Positions 12,390 to 23,419 of a stretch of 64,000 bases of DNA are shown one piece after another. This stretch comes from Collybia mongolica (Eukaryota > Basidiomycota > Agaricomycetes > Agaricales > Clitocybaceae). The stretch covers positions 3,224,001 through 3,288,000 of the forward strand of contig JAAXNY010000004.1 in assembly GCA_013420905.1 (NCBI GenBank), read 5' to 3'. Under the pieces are notes generated by a model that saw only the letters and a list, made by a program, of their open reading frames with translations, was not told the origin of the DNA and ran no database searches. Position 1 is the stretch's first letter. Every line of letters starts with the position of its first letter. A program made the translations under genes and the position numbers.

Positions 12390-13081
12390 AGCGTTGTACC
12401 TCACATGGCCGTCCTGATTTCATACTCGTATATTGCAAAATATGACATGGTTATATGCATCCCCATGATTGGACATAGATGTAAATATGGCAGTAATTTG
12501 CGAGTGCTATCGAGCTTGCATTTCACCACCTGTACAGAATGTGAAATCCAGGTCGACTGGACAAACACTGATCTTCATTGCTGGCGTCGGTGAACACATT
12601 TCAGACTTCAGGTTTGATCCGGCTCGGCACTGGCAGAACGCGTCGCATTAGTTCTCCCTACCTTGCATGCTCCGGTGTATCTAAGTTGAACACGATTTTC
12701 ACCGCATTCATGTCAGCTTCTACTAGCTATAGCTTTTTTTTTCTTTTTGGGTCAAACTGTTATATACCGCCGTACGTAATACAGTTGCGGTCACGAGAAT
12801 CGTAATTAAACAATAGCCGTTTGGGGGAGAGGGATAGAAGCGCGCGTAGTGGCAGGTATGCACGCTCCATTGGAGCTGCAGCGGGGGGATACTAGCTATA
12901 GTTAACTCCCTGTGTGATGCCAAATGGTGTGTTCCAGGATCACGTGGTTCCTCGGCATGGCGTCCGGATCCTAAATCGACTGGAACGGAAGGTGTTCCTC
13001 AACTCACACAAAACTCTCACTTTCTCTCCACCATAACACATTCATATACACGGTTCAGACATCCCCACACATAACCCCGGA
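12390..13081. other. intergenic, eL33 3' end to GCDH promoter
   Basis: 692 bp with no recognisable gene. The last 80 bp before the GCDH start are rich in CT and CA runs (for example CTCACACAAAACTCTCACTTTCT), as is common just upstream of fungal start codons. Confidence 0.35.
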
Positions 13082-15083
13082 ATGATGTTTCGTCTCGCTC
13101 GCTCCAACCCCTTTCAGATTATAAACACAACAAGGAGCCTTGGCCGCCGTGCCGCGTCTACCAGTTCGTGTTTTCATATAATATGAACATCCCAGCGTAT
13201 ACTGAATGACTCTCAAAGAACTTGCCAAGTTCCATTGGGAGGTACGTAAACTATAAAATCTGTCCTGCCTTGTATGAGATACACTTATGCTAGGACCCCT
13301 TAAACCTTGAATCATTGTTGACGGAGGACGAGGTGGCGATCCGGTACGCACTTACCCCATAAATTATCTCTACTTTGATTTTAATATCCTCCTGTAGGGA
13401 TACAGCCCACCAATATTGTCAGGTCAGGCGTCTTCCTGTGACACATTAACATCCACTGAAGGATGACACGTGAATCAGGAAAACCTACAGCCCCGGGTAC
13501 TCCAAGGATGGAGGACTGAAGGTGGGAGCACTCCCCACATCCATAAACCAAATTTATCCAACACGCTACATCATACACAGAGTTTGATCCCACCATTCTG
13601 CCCGAGATGGGCAAGCTCGGCCTTCTCGGCCCGACGATCTCAGGCTATGGTTGTGCGGGTGCGAGCAATGTGGCTTATGGTCTGATAGCCAGGGAAATCG
13701 AGAGGTTCGTCAATATATCAATTAAAGACATTGGTGATAAGAACTCGGGCTTAGAGTGGACTCCGGTTACCGTTCAATGTCCTCTGTCCAATCCTCACTG
13801 GTTATGCATCCAATAAATGAATTTGGTACTGATGCTCAGAAGGAGAAATATCTCCCGCGCCTTGGTACGATGAATGCGCTTCGTTACTTCTTCCCTAAAC
13901 TGATGTAACCCCAGCCAAGGCAGAGGTCATAGGGGCTTTCGTGCGTCCTTAAAAGTACCGCACTGCATTTTTACCTAACTTGTTCAAAGGGACTAACCGA
14001 ACCCAACCATGGATCTGACCCCGCCGGAATGGAGACCACGGCGGAAGAGGTTGATGGTGGCTACATTATCAATGGAAGTAAAACATGGATATCCAATGCC
14101 CCAGTGGCGTGAGCACTCCATTATCTCCCGCCCTCGCTGAGGATAATAATTGTGCATTGTTCAGCGATGTCTTCATCATCTGGGCAACCTGCAAATGGGA
14201 CAATAAAATTCGTGGCTTCATATTAGAAAAGGTGAGTAGCGCCGCTGATCACTCAACCTTCAGGGTCCTCATATTGAGTAATAGGGCCTCAAAGGATTAA
14301 CAGCCCCCCCTATCAAAAATAAACTCGCCCTTCGTGTCTCACTTACTGGCTCTATTTTCATGGATTCAGTTCGCGTAGGTCATGACGCACTCCTCCCCAA
14401 ATCAAAAGGCCTGGGATCTGCTTTCTCGTGTCTAAATTCCGCTAGGTACGGCTCCTGTTATTCTGTTCATAATTGACCTTACTCACACCTTAAGATATGG
14501 CATATCGTGGGGAGTAATGGGTGCCCTTGAGGACTGTGTTGACCGCGCCCGGAGTTATGCGTTGGAACGGCACCAATTCAAACGACCATTGGCTTCATTC
14601 CAACTCGTCCAGAAGAAACTGGTTGATGCCCAAACTGAGACGACACTAGGACTTTTGGCCAGTTTGCAGGTGGGTAGGATCAAGGACCAAGGGAAACTCG
14701 CACCAGAAATGGTCAGTCTCGTGAAGAAGAACAACTGTGGAAAGGCTTTACAACACTCTCGAATTGTTTTGGATATTTTGGGTGGCAACGCGTGTGCCGA
14801 TGAGTATGTTTCTTTTCCTTTATACCAGTAAATGATTCCAAGCCATCGCCTAGGTATCACGTTGGAAGGCATGTTGCTAACCTACAAGTGACCAATACAT
14901 ATGAAGGTATGTCCATTGTATACATCTGAGACACCTTCCACTGATGAATTGTATTTCCAGGAACAAATGTCGGTATAAGGAACCCCCTGTTTTCTCCCAC
15001 CACTGATTCTGTTTTCCACGTAGGATATCCATGCTCTTATCCTTGGGAAAGCTATGACAGGCATTCCAGCATTTGCGAACTAA
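13082..15083 (+). CDS. glutaryl-CoA dehydrogenase, mitochondrial (419 aa)
   Basis: FAD enzyme of lysine and tryptophan breakdown: it oxidises and decarboxylates glutaryl-CoA to crotonyl-CoA in the mitochondrial matrix. Exons: 13082-13163, 13219-13241, 13294-13343, 13398-13422, 13479-13521, 13581-13704, 13755-13864, 13915-13940, 13990-14108, 14165-14231, 14285-14445, 14495-14803, 14854-14906, 14961-14968, 15024-15083. A basic presequence ([11 protein letters not shown]...RRAAST) precedes [13 protein letters not shown]. Family marks are [44 protein letters not shown] and [17 protein letters not shown], whose Glu (about residue 397) is the family's catalytic base. The length is normal once the presequence is counted. 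Two introns use a GTTCGT donor, and one exon is 8 nt. The 3' end lies 68 bp from the opposing DNA polymerase gene. Confidence 0.95.
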
Positions 15084-15151
15084 CGTTCAAAGTACATTAA
15101 TTACAATTATCCATATACACAGTTTCTGTACATTTGTGGTAGCGCCATTGA

Positions 15152-17428
15152 TTACAAATTGGCATTGCGCAATGTTGGATCAATCCACTCTAGACCCAGA
15201 ATGTCGAACACCTCTTTCTCACTCTTTGGAGCAAATAATTTGGAGTCATGCCGGCGAGTGCTGTTGCGCAAGTTAATCAGGGATGCACCAGATATAGTGC
15301 AGAAGCGTACAGGCCGGAGCTATCGAATTTCATACCCCTATGAAATATTGATTAAACATCTAAAATTTACGACTGATGGCCTGACTTCTCTGTCTTTGCC
15401 CATAGGCGCAAGTCCCTTTCGAACATTTTCGACCCAGTCCTGGTTCAATGTGATACAGGAGGTCAAGGCAAAGACTTAAGGAACCTACCACCCAACCACT
15501 GCCGTCCAATACGCCTCAGGCGAGGCGAATATGAGATCTAAGCGACGATTAATACGGGGACTTTTTCCATCTGAGGGAAGCCTAAAAACTGTGAGAGCTT
15601 TCTCCAAGGAATCCCAGTGGGAGGTTCTCAGGGAATCATGCGCATGGAAGCCAGATAGGTCTAATTGTTCAAGTATGGTAAATGTGCCTACACCTCCGCA
15701 TATCACTGAATATACTCACGCATGACGTGTGTTACCAAGCCTAAGTTTGGAGTGATGTATGAGAGACGAGGTGAGATTTGGGCAGTGAGGATGTCATACC
15801 GTGCTTGTAAAGCTGTCGGACGAGGCTTGCACACAGACCCTTGACTTCGTCGACATTGCTATGAAGGTTCGGATGACTTATCACAATATCAACATCATTG
15901 CTTTCTGGTTTCCCGCGTCGATACCTGAAACATTCCTCCACATCAAATTATTCACCAATATCTAACACAAAAACATATGCTTACCCGCCCACAATAGTAC
16001 TGACGCAACCACGTCGGATCATATCAAGCTCAGCCATGACAACGGCATGCATTTCCTCTACCTCGGTGCGGGATATTTTTACCTCAAAATCGTTTCTGAG
16101 AGCAAGGGCTGCTTTCATTGATAGATCTGGTAGCTTCCCATTTCTAGATACCCTTTTGCCGTTTGGAGTGAAAGTATCTTCGTCTTCCGGATCTTCTTTA
16201 GTGAAATTGTAATACCGCTCCATATCCTCGATGGTACGCAACCCGATGTCAAAAAGGTCGCGTGCAGTTGATGGCCCAACACCATAGACGGTCGTGAAAG
16301 TCGATAGGGCCTGAAATCTCTCAGAAGCCCGTATTATTTCTACGAACTCATTCAGAATTTATGTTCGAGAGAATATGGTACTTACGGCTCTCTTGTATAA
16401 TCCCCTTACTTAGATACTCTTTGATCTATAGCTCATCATGGTCTGCAGCATCATCAGAGTGAAAGCAACAGGTACCTTGGAAAGAATTTTGTCACCCAAA
16501 TATGGCAAGTTCTGGATGTCTTTTTTAAAGTTTCGTGGAGTCATGGCACGCGGATATGCTGTCATATTCTTATCAATTAGGCCAATGGAACAGGGAAAGG
16601 AACAAGGAAATGTTACCTTTTAGAACCTTGGTGAGTCGCCACAAGTCATACTCAGGTATTTCATTGTAATTATTGAGGTGGTAACGCACTGCGATGGCCC
16701 GTTCATAGCTCAAAGCGTTGATGCTCTTGCCTTCTAGCTCACGGGATTTATGGAGAACTGCAATCTCTGCAACTAGATCTTGGTTTGGGCAGACAAGTGG
16801 GCTTGCTCGTGCACAAGCAAACCGGGCAGAATAATTAGCTTTAACCCTGTCACTCGTCTGTAGTAGGCAAGATAATTCAGACGGATGAGACGAATCACTT
16901 GGCGATAGCTTAGACTCGAGACCTGCACAATCTGGGCAGTGGTCCTCGGTCGAGTCATGGAGCTCCCTCAAAGCAGCATAATCACCACATGGGAGGGGAC
17001 GCCCTTCATGAACAGAATCTCGCAGCCATTGTGGCGTTACGATAGCCTTATGTTGCTAGTTACGATGGAGCTTAGGCTCAGCTGTGAGATGCCAAGGGAA
17101 TGCAGCTTACAGCTAGCTTCCAATCGACATGCCTTTCTAATCGCCTTCGCATGTTGACATTGGAAATAATGATATCTGCATGTGAAACGTCTCCACAGAG
17201 TTCAAGCTCAAGCCTGTGTGAGGTAGTACAAAGCGAATCGCTGGTGGCGTTGTCAATCAACGAGTACAGTTCATCAACAGCTTGAACATCGAGTTTGGCC
17301 TGGATGATGTAGACTTTGATTGTAGAATGTGAGTCCCATGATTCTGGGGATCGTGACCTGTGTCGTTTAGAAGAAGGCTGGGAAGCGGTTGACGAATCCG
17401 ATGAGAACTGGCGAATGGTAGATAGCAT
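15152..17428 (-). CDS. DNA polymerase family X, Pol mu/TdT-like (Pol4; 585 aa)
   Basis: Gap-filling polymerase expected to act in non-homologous end joining in the nucleus. Exons (reverse): 17428-17111, 17055-16617, 16558-16476, 16425-16386, 16339-15985, 15924-15800, 15740-15720, 15660-15489, 15439-15371, 15337-15311, 15260-15152; total 1758 nt. An N-terminal BRCT domain (KVYIIQAKLD to AIVTPQWLRDSV) follows a basic Ser-rich stretch. It is followed by helix-hairpin-helix units (QNLPYLGDKILSKIKEYLSK, VYGVGPSTARDLFDIG) and the nucleotidyltransferase core: GGYRRGK, DVDIVI with the paired catalytic Asp, and RLDLIF with the third Asp. The GWTGSKMFERDLRLWA segment has the GW form typical of Pol mu and TdT, not the YF form of Pol beta and lambda. 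The C-terminus FDILGLEWIDPTLRNANL completes the family pattern. The gene is intact. Confidence 0.93.
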
Positions 17429-17812
17429 TTTAAGGATTAGTTTGTGGCAAAAGAATGACGTGATAATTCTTGGTTGTATTTGGTTGTGTTATACTTCAAA
17501 AGCTTTGCGGCATGCATCATGTCACAGTCCGTAGAGTCAAGGTCTGGCCGCTCAGCGCTCAACGATCAGCGTAACAACCCACGCTGGTGAGACCAGGACT
17601 CCACGAGTGGTGAGATACGTGCACCAGTGGGATGGGCGTATTATTATTATTGAGGTAAGTAAGTATGGGAATTCATCATCGTGAGATCGGAATCCGAACA
17701 GGTCAGGGGTGTGACTGGCGTGACCCTAGAGAGCTGTTGTAGACTTTTGTGTTAAATTTCTGCTTAATACGGTGATTCGCCAGGATCCACCATTCTTCTC
17801 TTCCCCCCCCTC
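17429..17812. promoter_or_regulatory. divergent promoter region, POL4-like / NMNAT
   Basis: 384 bp between two divergent start codons. There is an ATT trinucleotide run near 17640-17652 and a C run just before the NMNAT start. No clear TATA box. Confidence 0.4.
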
Positions 17813-19033
17813 ATGGACTCTCCGAGGCCCTCTGCTGCCGACTTTACGAACCCGCCCAATTACACATTCACCCACCACCGCCTTAATCGCGTCCTACGAG
17901 ACCCACAGAAGACCCCTGTCGTCCTGGTAGCATGTGGTTCATTCAGTCCAGTCACTTACCTCCACCTACGAATGTTCGAAATGGCTAAGGACTATGTTCG
18001 CCAGAACACAGACTTTGAGATCGTTGGAGGTTATCTGAGCCCTGTCAGTGACATGTACAAGAAACCAGGTTTACTAAGCGCTCACCATCGGTGAGCCCAT
18101 TTCCCTATCTTGCTTCCTCCACACATTCTGTATGCGTTGGCGCGTGATATCTGTTCACTCGCAGCCCTTTTCCCCGCCTGATGATAAATCATACTCATCG
18201 ATATGCTTTTCCTCTCGGATCCGGGATCCGGGACGATAACTCCGGCCTAATGACGCGCTGCATCATTTCTCCGCTTCCCTTGAAGTCAGCCTAATGGCAT
18301 GTGTTACAGCGTCAATATGTGCAACCTCGCTGCAGAAGAGTCTTCGACATGGCTCATGGTCGACCCATGGGAGGCGTTCCAGTCGTATCAGCGCACGGCC
18401 GTCGTACTGGACCATTTCGATTACCAAATCAACACGGTCCTTGGAGGTGTCCAGACGGAAGACGGTGACCACAGAAACGTCCACGTTATGCTCCTAGCTG
18501 GCTCTGATCTTATTAGCACTATGAGCGAACCTGGTGTTTGGAGCCATGCTGATGTATGTTTCACTATACCTTCTACGTTTTATCCGACCGGACAAATTAC
18601 ACGGGGCTCACATACCTTCTTTGATCAAATAGCTCGACCACATATTAGGTCGATATGGGACCTTCATTGTTGAACGTGCTGGCTCGGGAATGGATCAGGC
18701 AACGGACAGCCTCGCACGTTGGCGAAGTAATATCCACTTGATTTCTCAGCTCATTCAGAACGACGTTTCGAGCACCAAGGTAGTTGAAGCCATTTCTCTT
18801 CAATGAGCAGCTGTCAAAGCCCTCCTTAATAGGTTCGGCTATTCCTTAGAAGAGGCCTCTCGGTGCGGTACTTATTACCAACCGTCGTCGTGGATTATAT
18901 AGAAGAAAATGGCCTTTACCTTGATGAAGGGTCTAATCCGACATCAAACGCCAATTACTCCGACAAGGGAAAGGACCGAGAACACTCAACTGGCGGGGGA
19001 AAGAACTTGAGTCCCGTGGTACAGCCCTCGTGA
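17813..19033 (+). CDS. nicotinamide mononucleotide adenylyltransferase (289 aa)
   Basis: Makes NAD+ from NMN and ATP, the common last step of NAD synthesis. Exons: 17813-18090, 18310-18553, 18633-18779, 18833-19033; total 870 nt. The nucleotidyltransferase signature GSFSPVTYLHLRMFE (from residue 42) holds the GxFxPxTxxH ATP-binding motif. The second signature is DVSSTKVR, the SSTxxR element, and it is split by the third intron after SSTK. Other family segments are GGYLSPVSDMYKK, LLAGSDLISTM and LLPTVVVDYIEENGLYL. The C-terminal 35 residues are hydrophilic and not conserved. The first intron (219 nt) is four times longer than its neighbours. The gene shares a divergent promoter region with the family X polymerase. 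Confidence 0.95.
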
Positions 19034-20216
19034 TGGCAACTGGATTGACTGGTGAGAGTATTTTGCTTTCCTAGTTTAATAACTTGGAGGCTTATTCTTC
19101 TTCAAGATGTGGGCTGGGTTTTTATTATGATCTATGTGTATTTATATAGGGAAGTGGTAAACGGAGGGCAGAGATATAGCCCAGGTGTATGCTGGAATTA
19201 TTATTATAGATATTCGATATCAAGTTTGACCCACCTTCATGGAACGGCCAAACTAGTTTCCTGACCTCGGGAGGAGGGGCTCAATGCGATCCCATCGCAT
19301 CTCACGGAAACAGCGAGGCCGGGCTGGTCAGAAGGTTCTTAAACAAGAAGAGGTAAACCCTTTGAGAGGCCCCCCTCCAACAAAATATACCGAGCATACC
19401 CGGCGCCACCGTAACGCGTCTGATTCGAAAGAGGTGGTAGTAAACCATTTGGAAAGTATGTATTCTCCTCGGACCGGGACAGTACATGCGAGTTTTGGGG
19501 CGTTCGTTGAACCATCCGCGTTCAAACACTAGACTGTAATAGTCGCCTCTCGGTTTTCACGGATCCGGAGTGTTATCCCCGGTAAGTCATTTATCCTTTC
19601 CTCGTCGTCAAATTCTGATTTTGAACATTGAACCCCCTTGCCTGGTGACTAGAGCTCTGTACGTTGAAGCTCAAACTCCTCATCATGACAACCAAGCGAT
19701 GACCAGCGTTTCCATTGAGAGGACGAGTATATTTTTCATTGCCGAGACTCCTCTGCTAAGTCGACACGTAAATCGAAGCCAGAGGCCCAAGATTTGAAGG
19801 CTAAGCCATCACAGGCGCCCATTTGGCCTGACAGAGCAGCCTAACCAACAATGGTGCTTTACGCTGCCTCTGCATGGTCAGTTCTTCGCTTCTTTAAATA
19901 TGATGAACACTTCTTCCACGCTTGTGGGCAGGTTAGGCTACTGGGTTCCCTGTTTTTAACTTACAAAACTCGAGGCTACTTGGTAGAAGCTTCTGAGAAA
20001 ACAAGCACGCGAGCACTGCCTATCCCAAAAGACCTTCAACGACAGACAGGTACGAGTGTAGGGTGCTCTAAATGACTGATTCCTTCACATATACGAGAAA
20101 TGGCGGCGTCTCGACAATACAGGCTCGGACTTCTCTCGATTAGAAGTGTCCGCTTCTATCAATGCTGGGTCATTGTATATATACGTAGACAGCGGGACGA
20201 AATATCCGCGATTAAC
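19034..20216. other. intergenic, upstream of first MFS gene
   Basis: 1.18 kb without a recognisable gene. Open frames at 19284-19532 (82 aa, basic) and 19851-20075 show no family features and are probably chance frames. Confidence 0.35.
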
Positions 20217-22399
20217 ATGTCTAGTTTGCCTACTGAAAACACAGCCAGCGCTGAACTCGGTACCAAAGGAAGCATATCTACACACACCGATGTCGAGAGG
20301 GAAGTTCCACACGATGAAAGTGCGATTTTTGAACGTCAGACTTTGTCAGTATTCGTTCTCGCACAATCCAGTCACGGCTCACCTATCTTCAAATAAGGCG
20401 CAGAATTGATTGGCGGTTGATACCATTATTAGGAATGCTCTATGCATTGGCTTTAATCGATAGGACGAATCTGGGCGTCGCACGAATTGCCGGAATGGAT
20501 CGTGACTTGGTGCGCAGCCGTTATCACCGTTCAATTCACGTATATTTGAATCGGAGCAAGCAGAGATTATCCGAAGGAACTCGCTACAGCATCGTCTCCG
20601 CTGTCTATTTCGTCCCGTATATCATACTGTAAGTCTCCTGTATCACAATCCCACCAGAGGGAGACTGACCACTTCTTTTACGTAGTCAGTTGCCAAGCAA
20701 CCTCGTTCTGCGCCACTTTGGAGTGTCTAACTGGCTCGCATTTTGTGTAGTATCTTGGGGAGCAGTGCAATTGGCTATGGGATTCGTGCCAACTTGGAGT
20801 CTTCTCGCATTTTGCAGAGCTCTCCTTGGGGCTTTTGAGGTAAGAATGTAGTTGTAATACTGTGTCAAACAAGGCCTATAAATTAATTTTCGCGCCAGGC
20901 TGGCTTTTTCCCGGCCTTGGTGTTTGTCATCACAACCTGGTATGTCTGCATGTGTCCTGTGGGTACTGTATCTTCACATCAAGGTCTGCTAAAGGTATAA
21001 GCGATATGAGGTCCAGAAAAGGTGTGTGGATCGACCTCACTTAGTGATATGAACAACCCCCGAACATCAAACCTTATAATATCAGACTTGCAGGGTTTTA
21101 CATAATCTCGATCCTAGCGGGAGGCTTCAGTGCGATATTTGCCTATGTCCTGAGCCTCCTTGGGGGAAAGCAAGGGTTAGCTGGGTGGTCATGGATATTT
21201 GTGAGCAGATGGTCTGGTCGCCAGAATATTGCTGCCGGTCTTACCCTATAGCTGCTAGGTTATTGAAGGCGCTATTACCATTGTTTTTGGAGTCATCGCC
21301 TGGTTCTACATACCAGACTTCCCTGATCAAAACACGTTCCTCAACCAAGAGCAAACTGCCTTTGTCTTGAAGCGAGTTGAAAATGACCGAGGGGACTCCG
21401 TTCCCGATACCTTATCCGCGAAGAAGGTACTCGAACACTTGTCCGACTGGAAAGTTTGGGTATTTGGTAAGACGTTCCTCTTCCACAGTTATTCGAAGAC
21501 TCATGGAATTGGTAAATTTAGCTTTAATGTACATGTGTGTGACTATGCCGGCGTATGCTATCGGGTATATGGTATCCCTTCTACCCATTTCGGATATAAT
21601 TCACTCACCTGCAGGCAGATTTTTCGTCACCATCATCCTCCGAGGCATGGGCTGGAGTGTCAAAGAATCGCTACTTCTGGTGCGGGACTTCTGGCCTCTT
21701 TTTCTCTCTTATTTCAACTAACAATATTTCTGGCCATAGAGCGCACCCCCTTATGTTTTTGCCGTGCGTGACAATGTTGCCCGCTCCTGTGTATGACCTC
21801 TTACCGAAAATAATTGCAAAAGGCATTGAGCATCCTGTTCTTTGCGTGGATGTCGGACAAATACCGACAAAGGGCGCTTTTCATCGCAATTCAGACCTTC
21901 GTTACGCTGATCGGGTTGTTTCTGACTGGCTTCTCGTCTTCGGCGGCGTGGCGGTACACTGGTGAGAAGACTTCAGATTCCTTCATCAAACTATTTTTTG
22001 CCAACTTTTACAGGCTTGTTCCTTAGCAATGCTGGATCGAGTGGATGTGTCCCGGCAATCATAGCCTACGTGGGTTTCGCCGAAACAGCCATACATACTG
22101 TATCTGCTCTAATCAATGGCTTACAGTCTTCGAACAATATCATCTCCCACTCGAAGCGAGCTGTGACTACTGCCTTGGTGGTTTCTTTTGGCGGGATAGG
22201 TGGCATTTTTGCAACAACTGTCTTCCGCCAAAAAGATAACCCTAGGTTCTTGCCTGGGATCTATGCTACAATCGCATGCCAGTTTATTTTGCTCGCGCTC
22301 CTCGCAATCACCACCCTTCACTTCTGGTGCCAGAATAAGATAGGGCGTGTTTCTGGAAAACCTGTTGAAGGAAAGGTTGGATTCTTGTATACACTCTAA
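20217..22399 (+). CDS. MFS transporter, Dal5/TNA1-like anion permease, copy 1 (481 aa)
   Basis: Proton-coupled carrier of the anion:cation symporter family (allantoate, nicotinate and similar acids); the substrate is not predictable. Exons: 20217-20344, 20398-20509, 20564-20628, 20686-20839, 20899-20939, 20995-21021, 21086-21200, 21259-21466, 21522-21564, 21619-21679, 21740-21763, 21823-21961, 22014-22069, 22127-22399; total 1446 nt. A short acidic N-terminal tail precedes RRIDWRLIPLLGMLYALALI, DRTNLGVARIAGMDRDL, FVPYIILLQLPSNLVLRHFG and the central IPDFPDQNTFL linker; about 12 membrane helices are expected. Copy 2 lies 1 kb downstream and shares exon sizes almost throughout. Compared with copy 2, the last coding exon here is undivided. 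No disabling change was found. Confidence 0.9.
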
Positions 22400-23419
22400 T
22401 TCGTCCGTAAATACATCTAGCAGTATTCTAGCCAACTCGGACTAATTATTCAAGTTCGACTTGGCGCCTCATCGCATCATAACACTGCCCTGACCTCAAT
22501 GTGCCTCAATGCTTTCAATGATTCGATTTTTTTTTTTGAATAACACCTGACCAGGTTACTGTGTCGTGTGTCTTTGAAGTTAAAGTCAGCCACGAGCGAT
22601 GATTTTGAAAAATTCAAAGGCGATTAACGTTAATGCCCTCCGATGCCCTAACCTGACACTTGTGCCCTTGATACAGGTGCGTTTTACCCAATGCAATTTG
22701 ATGATGGATCGCCGGGAATTTCGAGGAAAGGCTACCCTGAACGAGCGTCGGCGACGATTACCATGTCCATCGGGTTTTCTCCCACGTGGGAGATAGGATT
22801 CACATTCTCTTGGCGACCTTGGGGGGCCATAGCCAACCTGCGACGTTAGGCAAGGAATTTATGGTTTATGGTCTTGTCAATGATGGACCAGTCAATATAC
22901 AAAACGTCCCAACCTTTCTGGGATAATATTTAGGACAACAATGTGCGTCTTCGGTAGGTGCCTCTCAAAGTTTTTAGGTCTTAATTTTGAGTCTGCAGGG
23001 CCTCTGTTCCCCTGATTGCGGACGTTGTACTGTCTCACGTCCCAGCCCCTTCATGGTCCGGGCTTTGAGAACTCTGGGAGGGAGGGTTTCGATATGCCTC
23101 TGGGCCCTCAGAATTGCCAGAATACCGTGCCAGCCGGGCTCATAACGGCTTTTGATCCTCTTTTGATCTGTTGTTGATCTGTTGACTTCAGTGGCAGCAA
23201 GATCCTTAAGTCAACCTTCTGTCATCTCGCGGTCAATAATCCGGAATCACGTCCTGATTCATTCAGGGTTGTTGGCCTCCTCTTTTTGGCGAGTCAGCCG
23301 GTTCAATAATCCCTTGACGTGCAACCATATAAAAGCTCTCAGGCAATGGCGCTCTTATTCCGCTAGTGAACATCCCCCTCAACCCCCTCTTTGCCTCTCC
23401 AACCAAAATCTATCTTACC
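22400..23419. other. intergenic between the tandem MFS genes
   Basis: About 1 kb containing the 3' end of copy 1 and the promoter of copy 2. There is a run of T at 22528-22537 and a repeated TTGATC(T/C) motif at 23153-23180. No gene is seen. Confidence 0.35.
23328..23335 (+). promoter_or_regulatory. TATA box of MFS copy 2
   Basis: TATAAAAG lies 85 bp before the start codon at 23420. A CRE-like TGACGTGC is found just upstream (about 23314-23321). Placement is right for a core promoter; function is inferred. Confidence 0.5.
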
